Assembly (NCBI RefSeq): GCF_007655135.1
Contig: NC_045127.1
Location: forward strand, 20,068,199 to 20,132,198
Direction: 5' to 3'
DNA from: Punica granatum
Lineage: Eukaryota > Streptophyta > Magnoliopsida > Myrtales > Lythraceae
Length of the DNA: 64,000 bases
Position 1 is the stretch's first letter. Each line of letters starts with the position of its first letter. The translations under genes were made by a program, and so were the position numbers. Below the pieces are notes generated by a model that saw only the letters and a program-made list of their open reading frames with translations, was not told the DNA's origin and searched no databases. Positions 1-11,746 of this stretch are shown here, in pieces.

Positions 1-1461
1 TCGCCGTGTCATGAATCGTTTTCATTAAATTAAGCTTTTTTGGGTATTCAAACTCCATTCGGTGGATTAATTCATGATATGTCTGATTGTCTGTAACCCG
101 CACATTTACTGCATTCGGCAATAATTTACAAGCAATAAATTCACAAACGGGTTAATCGGGACGCTCACATGGTTACACCCACTTGACACTGGCAAATCTT
201 ACATGAATTGGTCATTAACTGGTAACTCGCGTGGATGAGTTGTCAAATGACGATAGTGCCCTTTTCAAAACTTGTCTATTTCAAAACCAGAAACGCGCGG
301 TCCAATGTAGCATGGACGTCTAAAAAGGACTTGTGTGTCTGAACTTGAGTTTTTACCTTATTTTAGGTAACTCAGGTCAAGATACCGAAGATTTTCCTAG
401 ATCACTTTCGGATTGATCGACCGGTTCTTTGGCTTTTTTGGGATTCTTGCATAACCCTGAAAGATCCAGGGAATTGGTCGACACCAGCTACAGGCCGAGG
501 TGGCCGGCACTGCGATGTTTCCCTTTTCTGAAAATAATTTTCAAGTAAAGGGCAAATTCGCCTTTTCACAAATTAGCGACACTCCTAGGGTTAGCTTAAC
601 AGAAACACTACGGTATCAGGATAAGAATAGGCTACCTGTTCAGGTGCAGGTTTATCTGCAAAGCCTTTTCATATCTAACCGATGAGTTTTTGTCATTCTC
701 TCGTAGATTCGGGTTACTAGAACGGTTATCTCTGTCACAAAACATGCCAAAATCCTGATAAATCATTCACTCGACCTAACCAAACGTTAGACAATGGTTA
801 GGGGGAACTCTAGGTTCCAAATCTAGAGTCAAAACACGAGTTTGGCGAATTCAGTAGAGTTGCAATGTCACTATACAGTACAACTTTAAAAGCAATCCAC
901 ATACAAATGACTTGCTTACATACACCATGTCTGTCAGGTCCTTGAAACAAAGCCGAATGCAAAATGCTTTACACACGGTTGCTTGTTTAGCATAGGACAT
1001 TTGCATGCGAAAACATTCAAGGTTAATAAACTATTGACACACGTAAACTTGGAAATGACAAACAACATGTCTGTAATCCACATGCGGTTTGTTACTTTTC
1101 TACTCTTGTTTGTCCATGCGAGTCGAGCTCGACCCATACGACGTATTGCACGTAGGGTCCAACGCCCTAATCACCGATCATAGGGTCCAACACCCTATCC
1201 ACTGAGAGCCCATGTTGAATTTCAGTTTTCAGTGTTTCCCTGAACTCATGGTGAGTCGGAACAGATTATTAACCGAAAACGTACTGACTAGGATTCGACC
1301 ATTTGTAATTTGTAATTTGTTGTATTATTTTGAGAGCATTGTGAGGAATTTACTTTGTACATTCATTCTGTAAGAATCCCGGTCGGTGAGCGAACGGTCC
1401 AAGAGTCGAACTAATCGAATCGGTCCGATGCTTGTCTAGACAAGAGTAATCCCAAAATCTT
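1..1461 (+). repeat. LTR 'D', left part (Tat/Ogre-like LTR, forward)
   Basis: The window opens inside a long LTR. This stretch is collinear with 29363-30660 in LTR C and 35786-36950 in LTR F, for example the shared TCGCCGTGTCATGAATCG start. That places base 1 about 3.4 kb into a 5.2-kb LTR. It stops at ...ATCCCAAAATCT and the matching continuation (CTCGC then a homologue of GGTTCTGG) is found at 16687, so a 15.2-kb element interrupts it. No protein-coding signal; short frames here recur in the other LTR copies and are not genes. Confidence 0.85.
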
Positions 1462-4400
1462 GAGGGCTGGTGAGTTTCCCGGGTTTAGGGGTATGAAACA
1501 CCTATTTTTGCTAAGGCATTGGTCTTTGCGAAACCGGAAAGTCCGAGTTCGGGGGTTCACGTTACGTGGGGGCCTATATCCCGCACGCACTTTCGGTACT
1601 CTGGTTTGCTAGGCTTGTAGTTTTATTTCATTTATCGCGTGAATTAAGTTGCGCTCGGCTTACACGTCTTGACCCGAGAAATTCGGTGACCTAACGCTGT
1701 CGGTTGGGAAGCCGAGAGAGAAGTAGGCTCGCATGTCAGGGAATCGGTTCACAATCTTGCGTTACAATTTATCAAACTATGATGTTTGAATTCCTGCGTG
1801 AACCGGAATCGCGAGATCTTGGAATTACTCTTGTCTGGGCAAGCATTAAATCGATTCGAATGATTCGACTCTTGGATCGTTTGCTGACCGACTGAGATTC
1901 TTACAGAATGAATGTACAAATTAAAATCTTTGCAATGTGCTCTAAAAAATAATTCAACAAATTATAAATTACAAATGGTTGAATCTCAGTCAGTTCGCAT
2001 TCGGTTATTATTCCACTCTAACTTGCCGTGAGTTCAAGGAAACACCGAAAAACTGAAATTTGAGCGCTCTCAGTGAATAGGGCGGTGGACCCTGTGTTCA
2101 ATGGTCAGGGCATTGAACCTTAAGGGCAATGAGTCCTATGCGTCGGGCTCGACACGCATGGACAATTAATAGCAAAAAAGTAACAAACAACATGTATATT
2201 GCAGACAATGTGTTTGTTATTGTCGAGTGTACGTGGATTAACAGATTATTAACCCAGGGGTGTTTTTGCAAGCAAATGTCATATGTTAAACAAGCAAACG
2301 CGTGCAACGCATTTTATATTAGGCTTTGTTTCAAGAACCTGACAGATATGGTATCTGTATTCAAGTTCTTTGTGTGTGAATTGCTTTTAAAGTTGTTCTG
2401 TATTGTGACACTGAATTGCTTACAAGTTAATGTACAACAAGCCTTTTGTCTTAATGCCTAGAACATGAAGTCCTAACATGCCACTACCCGTGTGTACTTA
2501 AGTCAGATGCATGATTGGTCAGGTAGTTGTATTTTGATCCAGAGAACCCGACTAAATACCCGAAGCTATGCTAGAATGACAGAATCTCATCAATGGATAG
2601 GAAAAGGCTTTGCAAATGAACTTGTACCTGAACAGGTAGCCTATTCTTATCCTGATACCGCAGTGTTTCTGTCAAACTAACCTTAGGGGAGTCGACAAAT
2701 TACAAAATGGCGCGTCTGCCCTTGACTTGAAAATTTGTTTTCAGAAAAGGGAAACAGCACAATACGGGCCACCTCGGCCTGTAACCGGCGCCGACCAATT
2801 CCTTGGATATTTCAGGGTTATGTGAGAACCCCGTAAAAGCCAAAGATTCAGTAGATCTATCCGGAAATGATCTAGGAAGAACTTCTGTATTCCGACCTCA
2901 ATTACCTGAAATCAGGTAAAACTCAAGTCAAAACACACAAGTCTTTCCTAGACGTCCATGTTACATCGTATCGCGCATCTCAGATTTGAAAGTATGCGAA
3001 TTTTGAAAAGGGCATTAACACCATTTTGTAATTCGTCAGTGCGAATTACCGAATTAATGGCCAATTCGTGCAAGCTTGTTAAAGTTGAGTGAATTAATCG
3101 CGTGAGCGTCCCGATTAACCCGTTCGTGGAATTAATGCTTAAGGATTATTGCCGAATGCATTAATTTAGTGAAAACGACTCATGACTCGGCGACCAAAGC
3201 GGGGACCAGCGACCAAGGCGAGGCCATAAAGGTTGAGGATAATTTGGTCAAAATGACCAAAATACCCTCGGAGCCAAATGGATCCAAAAAAGTCACCATT
3301 ACACGAATCCATCCATTTTGTTTGAAAAATAGCAATTTAAAGGCGTTTTAAGGCGGGATTTGTGATGATATTGAAATTGCAATTTGCATAAAATCCAATA
3401 ACGGAATTAAAACGGGAGGAAGCCTCCTATGACCCTAATTGCTTCAAGAGGCTCCCGACCTCTTCCTTTAAAGGATGACCGAGAGGTCTCCTGACCCGAA
3501 TCGGATTCTAAGGAGTTTCCTTGTCTTGTTTTAAATCTTTTCTCGCATTTTCAAACAACAAACACGATAAATAACACGTATTTTGACAAAAGTCAGTATC
3601 GCCATGATTTGAAAACACATTTAAACACGCAAACATGCACAAACATGTTATTTAAGGAATCGATAAAACAATACCGACTTCATGAATGCGGGAAAACATA
3701 ATGAAACACGGGAATCAAACTTGAATCGGGATAAGAAGACCGTTCCTTGCCCAAAAAGAGTAGGAGAGCATTCGGTCACCTCTCTTGGAAGTAAACCCGA
3801 GAGCTCTTTTGCTCTTTTTGGGTTGGAATGGTCTTCTTAACAATGATTCAAATGTTTCCCGACATGCTAGCATGTAAATCGAGGATAAACATGCATGATA
3901 TAATATGAAAATGCATAAAAATACAAACTTGCATGTAAAGCGGTCTTGAACCGCCTTATAACCCCACAAATGGAAAGATAATGTAAACGTCTTAACTTCT
4001 CTAAGTCGATAATGGTTATACCTAGCCTCGAGGGTAGAAGAAAAGTCGGAAAAACGGTCGGAAAAAGCTTTTGGGGTTCGGATGCCTGGGTAGTACTGTT
4101 CACCCAAAAAGGCACCCGATTTTGGCTAGCTTGCACTAGTGGCTCGGAATGGTTGCACGAGCTGGCCCGGGCTATGACACCTCCCTAGAGGGTGCTGGAG
4201 GTGAGTACGGGTGGCTCATGATGTGCAAGAACCTACGTTAACTCGAAAAGACAAGAAAACCCGGTAAGCTCAAAACTGTCTTTTTTTAATCCGGTTTGGG
4301 AAAGCTTGAGTTTGAGTGGGTTTTAATGGGTTGTTTGATGACTTCTTCCTCCGATAGGACCCCTAGGGAGTGTATGAGATTGTGAACAAGTTAGATCTCC

Positions 4401-6340
4401 AGGAATGGTTTAAGATTTGGCACGGCGCACAAGTTCGCTGCCACCCGGGATCCGAATATGGACAAATTCTGGAAGAGCTTGGCTCAGGCAGTTAGAGGCT
4501 TCAAACGACAAAGCTAACACCACCAATGGATTCGAGAGGTTGAAAACATGGGGGGCACGTATTTAGTTTGAGGTTCGAGCTAAGTCGGAGGGCGGTCGCC
4601 GGAAAACGGTTTGTTTTCCGGTAATTTTTGCTTGATTTCGAGCTGACGCAGAGGGTTGGACGATTTCTTGTTTTTAGGGGAGCTTTGAGAGGGTTTTTGA
4701 GAGAGAATGGCAAGAGTGAAAGTGCATGGAAGAATTGATTAGCTTAATGAACTTTATACAATATATAGGCAAAGCTTAAGTGCAATTAGTGAAAGCAAAG
4801 TGTAGTTAGGAACTTGCTTAGCAAAAGTCGATTAGCTTAATGAAGATGAGGATGAATGTCATCCATATATTCTTCATGAGGAAGAGCCAAATGCATTGAA
4901 TGCATGGATAGTGATGGTTGAGTGCAAGAAGGACAAAGCTAGATATTTTGCATGCAACTTGGCTAGCTTTGTCATGAGCAAGAGGAAGAAGATGCCGTGG
5001 GTCCCGCTTGGGTTGAAGGTAAGTTGGGAAGAAGCTCGAGTCTCGAATGATCGTGCGTTTGAGGCTCGTGGTTCAAAGTGAATGTCGAATCGGCGATGTA
5101 CGCGATAAAACAGTTCAAATGAGTCCAAGATTGTCATTTTTCGTGAGAACATGCCTCGGGTTCGTACAAGGCTCGGAAGCCGATTTTGCTCATTTCAAGT
5201 GACCAGAGTGAAGTTAACCGCTTTTAACAGCATATCTTACATATGCATCCCACGTTGGTCATTTTGACATGCATTGTTAGTTGGACTGAATAGTTGACCC
5301 TTAAGCTGGTATTGCAAATGTGGAGTCGGAGAAGTCCTAGGAGGCCGAAACTGGTTTTCTCATATTGCTTTCTGAGTTGCTCGGGCAATCCGAAGATCAC
5401 TGTGGTCTCTGTTTGTCAAAAACGGACCTCTAAAGACTTGAAAAATGCATCTGAGACCTTTAAAGCATTGCTTAGGAGGCCTAGATGAGTTGTGCAGTTT
5501 AGTCCGATGATTCCACATTGAGCCTTAGGATGGCTATCACTATGTAGGGCAGCTATCCGGCGTCAAGTTTCCACAAAAAGGACCTTCGGATATGGATTTC
5601 TGCTGAAAACGGCCTTTTCTGCTCCTCGGAGGTCACTTAGGAAACTGAAAGGGGTTATGTTGTCTAATTTGCCCAATTGCGTCTGTCCGCTGTAGTTTTC
5701 AGGGCAATGCAGGGTCAACTTCTTTTGCCGATATTCCGCCAGACCAATCTCCGATTATGCATTTCCGAAGAAATGTATGCTTGTTATGTCGCTCGGAAGT
5801 TATTCAAAGTGTCTGCGTGGCTTCCGGGAGACAATTTGAAGCAATGCTCATTCTCTGTATGTTTGTGGGACATGGCTGTGTCTAACATCCGGCATTAACT
5901 TTTCTCTAATAAATCAGCGTTTTTGGACTTATACTGAAAAGTTGTCTGTATACAAAAAGTTGTTCTGTATAGAGCAGATGATCTGCAAAATGTGTTTGAA
6001 GACACTTTTCATTTGTTTGGTACTGGTGTGGATTTTTGAAGTCCAATATTGAATATCTTTCGATGGTCGAGCGAACTATCGGAAAATAGCACTGTCCGAT
6101 TTGTATTCTGAAAATGTCAGTTTTTGATGTTGTTGAACTCTCTTGTCACTCTGTTGGCTTTTGATGACCAATGAAGTTTTTATGTCGTATGCACATGTCA
6201 TCTGCTTGTTTTTGCTTACTTGAGGACGAATAGTGATTTCTTGCTCTGTCGAGCCTTCTTCTGTGATAACACTCAAGTTGTGGCATTGTTTGCTGTTGAT
6301 GGACATTGTTTGACTCGTGGACCAAAATGGGGTGCTAACA
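1462..6340 (-). repeat. LTR A: 3' LTR of the LARD-like element
   Basis: Aligns along its length with 11890-16686 in the same orientation. On the minus strand it begins TGTTAGCACCCC (right end, 6340). On the left it is cut at a point equivalent to 11890, so the U5 end including GGTCCGTACA is missing. Divergence from LTR B is uneven: about 9% over 1860-2200, under 1% over 2205-2680, about 6% over 2690-2950, judged by eye. Confidence 0.9.
4760..4767 (-). promoter_or_regulatory. Probable TATA box of LTR A
   Basis: Minus strand reads GCCTATATATT about 1.57 kb from the LTR start. The same motif is at the same relative place in LTRs C, F and (shifted) G, which fits a U3 promoter with transcription starting shortly downstream. 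Inferred from conservation of place, not from transcript data. Confidence 0.5.
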
Positions 6341-6356
6341 GCTTGCCCCTCTTTGG
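6341..6356 (-). other. Polypurine tract of the LARD-like element
   Basis: Minus strand reads CCAAAGAGGGGCAAGC directly before the 3' LTR start TGTTAGCACC. The core AAAGAGGGGCAAGC is identical to the PPT before LTR F at 32256, which links the two elements to one family. Confidence 0.85.
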
Positions 6357-6514
6357 TTGGATACTCTGATAGAGGATTTGGCCAAAGATATAGAAGAAGA
6401 ACCCCGTTTTGGTCTCCGGCAATTACCATGGCACCTCCAATGACCATTTCCTCTCTTCGTATTTGGATTGTGTCGGGAAGGATGAAGTTGAAGCTTTGAG
6501 TCATGTAACTTGGG

Positions 6515-7150
6515 GTGGAAGGATGACAGTCGGGATGATCTCGGCTGTCCAAGTAGTAGCCTGATAGACAAATAATGCCGAGATGATCTCGGATGTGCCA
6601 AATGTGAAAGAACGACAGACGGGACGATCCTGGCTATCCAAGCAAGTAAGCTGATAAACAAGCAATACCGAGATGATCTCAGATGTGCCAAATGAGAAAG
6701 GACGACAGTTGGGATGATCCCGGCTGTCCAAGCAAGTAAGTTGATAAACAAGTAATATCGAGATGATCTCGGATGTGCCATATGTCAAAGGACGACAGTT
6801 AGGATGATCCCGGCCGTCCAAGTAATAGGCTGATAAACAAGCAAAGCCGAGATGATCTCGAATGAGCTAGACGTGAAAGGACAATAGTCGGGATGATCCT
6901 GGCTGTCCAAGTAGTAGGCTGATAGATAAGCAATGCCGAGATGATCTCGGATATGCCAAATGTGAAAGGACAACAGTCGGGATGATCCTGGTTGTCTAAG
7001 TAGTAGGCTGATAGACAAGCAATGCTGAGATGATCTCGGATATGCCAGATATGAAAGGACAACAGTCGGGATGATCCCGGCTGTCCAAGTAGTAGGCTGA
7101 TAGACAAGCAATGCCGAGATGATCTCGGATATGCCAAATGCGAATTAGCA
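6515..7150. repeat. Tandem array of about seven 89-90 bp units with embedded palindromes
   Basis: The 10-mer AGATGATCTC recurs at 6581, 6671, 6761, 6850, 6939, 7028 and 7117, spaced 89 or 90 bp. Each unit carries CCGAGATGATCTCGG (6-bp arms around TGA) and, about 42 bp earlier, a related CGGGATGATCCCGG. The array thus has a small inverted repeat roughly every 45 bp. Because 90 is divisible by three, long open frames appear across it; they are repeat artefacts. The array lies next to the PPT, the usual place for tandem repeats in Tat/Ogre elements. Confidence 0.9.
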
Positions 7151-7316
7151 TAAAGGTAAAGTGGGGATGATCCCCGTGTGTGCAGGAAGTGCGGGTTGTC
7201 GTGCTAAGCACGAGAGTAAGCAACTGTTGTGCTAGGTTTGAACTGTGCTCTAGTTGCGCGGGAAGGGCAATCGGTAGAGCAGTTGTCATGCTAGACACAT
7301 GTTGTGCTTGGAGTGC

Positions 7317-7475
7317 GCAAAGCGCAGGATGAAAGCAGAAAGCGCAGGATGACCCTAGGTTGCGCAGGAAGTGCGGGATGACCCTACGTAGCGCAGGAAG
7401 AGCAGGATGAACCTAAGTTACACAAGAAGCACGGGATGACCCTTTGTAGCGCAGGAAGCACGGGATGACGCCATG
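7317..7475. repeat. Short degenerate tandem repeat (GCGCAGGA / GGGATGACCCT)
   Basis: Four to five degenerate copies of a unit of 30-40 bp built on GCGCAGGAAG..GCGGGATGACCCT. It may be a decayed continuation of the neighbouring array, since GGGATGA is shared. Confidence 0.75.
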
Positions 7476-10195
7476 TTTCTGAATGTGGATGTAAGGATGC
7501 AGTGCTGAGGATTGGACTGATTATCGGAATTGTGACTCGCCTTGTCGCATGGGAGAGTGAGAACCGCAGGTGGTTCACCCACAGAGGTAGGCACAACTCT
7601 TCATTAGTCGTGATATTGGAGCATACTGAATGTCTATAGGGAAGAGGTTGACCAGAGAATGCTGATCTACCGAGGATCGGCTTCATGACGGGCAACTCGA
7701 GCTCTGGAGATGAGCGCCTACGTATCCCATGGAATTGGGAATCAGAGTCCGCTGTAGTTCTTGCGGTTTATATCTGTATCCCTGGCATTACTAGTAAATC
7801 ATGTGAGAAATACTAACATAAGATAGGCACAGGTAAACACTGAAAAGAGCATCGTTGCGATGCGCAGATCTTCAATTTTGGGTCACCTGATTGACCCATT
7901 AAGAATTTTGTTTTGATAGTGTAGGTGGGGTCCCGTTTTCGGAGGCCTACATGCAAAGTCTCCAAGGGCTCCTATTGGCTATGCATGGGCATATCGAGAC
8001 TTTCCTGACGATGCCCTAGCAGTTCTATCGTTTGTTCGACACGCCTGTCAGCTTTGAACCCTTCTGAATAGGGTACCGTAGGGCAACTACATTTGTTACC
8101 GCTTGAGAATTTCTATTCAGATTTGGTCAGACTCGGTTTGACCATTTACAAAGCGTTATGACTAGACCCCGGAGAGGAATGTCTGGAATCTTGGCATTGT
8201 GGTAGCCGATTGACGGGTGGCTGTGACCCATTTGAAATTACGCAAAGACAAAGAGAAAATAGAAAGCTTGGGGAGTACGTTGCCCCAGGCTAAAAGAATA
8301 CATGGGTTCACGCCTATAGCGAGATGTACTCCCATTTTCCTCCGTCGTTCTGTTGCGTAGGCTGTACCAAACTTCTTGGACGGCGTGCTCAGTTGCCCAT
8401 TGTGCTTGAGGAAGGTTCGCTCTTGGGCAGTTGAATGGTGTTGGAGAGTCGATCAGGGATCGTGTTGGAGTAGACAATCTGGTTGTTTCCCTTGGGGATC
8501 CCTAGTCCGTATGAAGTGTGACGAGGCAGGGAGTCAGCTTTTTGTCTTTCTCTCATTTAACTCTCCTTTTGCTACGGACACCCACCTGGGCCGCACCTCT
8601 CAACCTAAAGGGGATGTGCTCTCCTTTTGCCACGACTGCCCGCAAAGGGGTTTCCTGTCGTGCCTCTCTTTTACCCTAGCTTTTGCCTAGGCCGCCCCTT
8701 TAAAAGGGTTTTCGACCTAGCGAGCTCAATTCTTTTATCTCTCGAGATTGTAAAGGCAAAGGATTTGAAGGACTCGACCTCCGAGTACATTATTGTTATG
8801 TCTCCGTCGAGGAGTTGTGTCTGATGTGCCCCTTTTTGTCGAGGTTTGTTGATTGGCGGTGCTAGAGTTTTAAATATCGGCAGTGCCTTGTTTTCTTCGT
8901 TGGCGGGTTTTTCCCTTGTCTTTTTTTTCTCTCTTCATTGGCGGGTTTTTCCCGCTTCTTTTCGCTCTGTTTTTTTGTTGCAGCTGGGGTCTATTTTGTG
9001 CCCCTTGAATTTGCTTGAGATTCCTCAACTTTGCATCGTCAAGATCATTTTGGCGTGCTTCTCCTCGCGGAGACTTGTTGCATCTTGCTGTCCCAACCCC
9101 ATTTTGTGAGGGCCGGCTTTCTTGGAAATTTAACTCTTATGCACTCGGGAGTCGAACTTCGTGTCATTCGCCCTTGCAAGCTTTACAGATGAATTTCCCC
9201 TATCTTCTAGGAAAAGAAAATGCAGAATTGTCTCACAGGAGTGGACAACCTAAGTTGCCTCAGTGCGAATGTTGGATAAGGATGCCCTGGTCTTCATTTG
9301 TTGAAGTGGCCCATAGCAGGTGCTTTGTGCGATCGTTGTCCCTGATCGTGTCTCATGTCGCTAATGTCGACTGAGATAGTTGCGTTGATGGCATATGGCT
9401 CACCCATTTGCTTTTGTCCTTAGCTTCGTAGGGGTACCGCTATGCCGAGCCCCTTCCCTATCAAAGTATAAGGGAGGAGGCTCGAGAAGAGTTCTCGAAA
9501 AGGCGTGAGCCCGTGCATCACTTTTCGCCTGTGGTCAGTGTGTCCCTGTGAAAGATGACAAAGAAGATGATGTATTAGGCGATTATGCGGTGGAATATGC
9601 GGTAAGAAATATGGGGTGGTCCTATGGGAAAATCCCTTTTTGTCCCGCCCGTGACCCATGGGGTGTTGCCTGCAGATGACATTTGTTTATGGGAATCTAA
9701 TCATTATCACTCTGGAGTGATTAGACCGTGACTGGGGGCCGCATAAGCGTATTTTCCCAGTTGCAGGTGGCATGCGCAGCCGTCCTAGGGAAGGCTCGAA
9801 GAGCCAGGTCCCATAAGGACAGGCGAATCAAACAAGTCTGATAGAACTAATGGGACATCTTTGGGACTGTCCTAATGTCCTCTTTGAAGGGCTTGTTCTA
9901 GCCGGGAACTTGCTCATGAGTGCATTTGAATGAAAGCAATAAAGAGTTTAAAGAGGAGTGCGCATGTAGTCAGTGGCGACGGCGGAGGGCAGGTGAAACC
10001 CATTCTTTGGTCATGGGCACGATCGTGCAATTGACTCTCGCTGCGTGTGGGCTGGGCCATGGTCTACTTGTGGAGCTGTCACTTCCGACCTTTGTAGTGG
10101 AAGGATTGGATTCGTCCCTCGAAGTATCGCATGGATGAATTCGAATCCAAGTCGATTTTGGATTTAAAATGAGCCTGAAAGAAGTAAATGCGGGG
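7476..10195. other. Non-coding internal region of the LARD-like element
   Basis: No retroviral motif (no DTG, YxDD, HHCC or zinc knuckle) is visible in any frame. Frames up to 119 codons occur, but none shows a domain I recognise. A motif CTCGCC..GGTGAGAACCGCAGGTGG-like at 7536-7600 returns twice at 10846-11040. A duplicated GGCGGGTTTTTCCC lies at 8904 and 8941. Confidence 0.7.
8550..8760 (-). other. Block shared with the 3' non-coding region of element E
   Basis: Read on the minus strand, this matches 25230-25460 of element E: CCTAGGCAAAA-type blocks, GGTTGAAAACC / GGTCGAAAACC, and GGCAAAAGGAGAGCA. Same position class (downstream of pol, before the PPT) and same relative orientation. It ties the non-coding element to the coding family. 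Confidence 0.7.
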
Positions 10196-10199
10196 TGTC

Positions 10200-10336
10200 A
10201 AAACCTGAAAGCAGTAAATGCTGGGCTAATGCCCGAAAGTACTAAATGCGGGGCCGTAGCCCGAAAGCAGTAAATGCGGGGCCGTAGCCGGAAAGCAGTA
10301 AATGCGGGGCCGAAGCCCGAAAGCAGTAAATGCAAT
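10200..10336. repeat. Tandem repeat, about 30-bp unit, five copies
   Basis: Unit GAAAGCAGTAAATGCGGGGC plus CGTAGCCC, repeated about five times; the first two copies are degenerate. The unit length again makes an artefactual open frame on the minus strand. Confidence 0.9.
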
Positions 10337-10845
10337 GTTTGATAGGAAAGTGCAGGAAATGCAAAAGCAAAGGCGAGTGTTAGGGAATAGCGCAAGGCGT
10401 TGCAAAGAGGTGACTTTGATTTGCTTGGGTGATGCGATCTTTCCGGAGGGAGGATGGGAACTCAGTGTTGAAGTCCTAAGGAGCTAGATGAGAGACGTTT
10501 GTTGTCCCAATTGTGGCGCATCGGTATTCTGCCTTCTTGTTGGTGATTTCCTACAATTGGAAAAAGGAAACAATGAAGGAGCATGAACTGTTCGAAATTT
10601 CAATGCAAGGGTGTAGAGAAGCGAACTGGCCTAGTAGGCATCGTGCTAGCACACCAAGAGACGTGCATTGATACTCTAAGTGTGCGTGCATGGGGACATT
10701 TGTGAGGCGCGCTCGATCGCTGGTAGATGCACGGGGTCACGTAGAGAGATGAGCGTCCGAACATGCGGTGACGCTCTCTGTTAGGAAGAAGTTAGCGTTG
10801 GTTAGTCTCGCCTAAGGAGGTGGGTCAGCCCTTGGTCCATGGCTC

Positions 10846-11040
10846 GCCTTGTCATGGAGGAAAGGTGAAGGTCGCAGGTGGCCCACTGGCGAATGTTGGC
10901 ACGACTTGCCTGTAGTGCGGGGTGGGTGGCCGGGATGAACGACCTCCGGTCACAGCACGTCTCACCATGGAGAGGTGAAGACCGCAAATGGTCTACCCGC
11001 GAAGGTTGGCAAGACTCGCCTGTCGTGCGAGGTGGTAGCT
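10846..11040. repeat. Degenerate direct duplication in the LARD interior
   Basis: Two copies, about 115 bp apart, of a module GGAGAGGTGAAGRCCGCARRTGG followed by TTGGCACGACTTGCCTGTAGT-like sequence (10856 and 10970). A third relative lies at 7536. No coding meaning seen. Confidence 0.65.
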
Positions 11041-11726
11041 GCTGTGCAAACATAGAAATAGATAGAATGCATGTAATGCATGAGTTTTCAAAAGCTAATG
11101 TTGTTGCATCGATCTGATTCAAATTTCCAGATTTACAAAGATAGTTCATTTGAAAAAGGGAACTTAAACATTAAACCAATGCAATATCCTAGTTTGTTTG
11201 AAAACGTGCATGCAAGTGCGAGAAAGTAAAACTATAACAAAGGTTCTTTACATTGTACATCACTCTTTCAATAAAAACAGCAAAGGCTCGCCTAAAAAGA
11301 AAAACTACGGGCCGACTCAAAGACTCGACTTTGGGTCGGTTTACGGCGTGAAGGCAAATTTTGTTCCAGCGTGACAGTCTCTGTTTATGCATGGTTTGAG
11401 TACTACAGGGATAACATCTAGCTAGGGATGGGGGCTACCGATTCAAGGGTGTGAATTCCTTGAAATCGAGGGAGGATCTTTGGGGGCCGGCTCGGTGGCA
11501 GAGCCTACTCAATCCGTTCCCTTACTTGGAACCTCTGTCTAACTTAGTTTCCTAATTTGGCACCCGTGGGATTTCGAACGTGGTACTTAAAACCCGCTAG
11601 GATAATGAGATGCAAGTGCATAAAATAAAAGTGCATAAAGTAAATGTGCTTAAAATAAATGTACAGAAAGCGATAAATGAACACGCAGGCAAACAAACGG
11701 GATCGGGCCCGAACCCACTAAGTAGT
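11041..11726. other. Leader region of the LARD-like element, non-coding
   Basis: This is the stretch just downstream of the PBS on the minus strand. It has AT-rich short repeats of TGCATAAAATAAAAG type near 11610-11660. No gag start is recognisable. Confidence 0.6.
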
Positions 11727-11744
11727 CCCCAGTGGAGTCGCCAA
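11727..11744 (-). other. Primer-binding site of the LARD-like element
   Basis: Minus strand reads TGGCGACTCCACTGGGGA two bases after the LTR end GGTCCGTACA. PBSs of this kind are used by Tat/Ogre elements and are usually assigned to tRNA-Arg. The assignment is from memory of the family; the sequence and position are seen. Confidence 0.85.
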
Positions 11745-11746
11745 GT

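Noticed and set aside
2129..2461. A 110-codon frame conserved almost perfectly at 12560-12892, as if a gene
   Set aside because: Both lie in the two LTRs of one element; conservation comes from duplication and probable conversion. The same region in LTRs C, D, F and G is not open, and no domain is visible.
6515..7150. A CRISPR-like array (regular repeats with palindromes)
   Set aside because: Repeats and 'spacers' are both conserved from unit to unit, there are no cas genes, and the DNA is plant nuclear.
6335..7298. Several overlapping 100-150 codon frames on the minus strand
   Set aside because: They are produced by the 89-90 bp tandem units (period near a multiple of three) and consist of repeated blocks. 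No start context or domain supports coding.
9015..9374. A 119-codon frame in the LARD interior as a remnant gag or captured gene
   Set aside because: No zinc knuckle, gag core or other motif; Ser/Cys/Leu-rich composition of random type. I could not support it.
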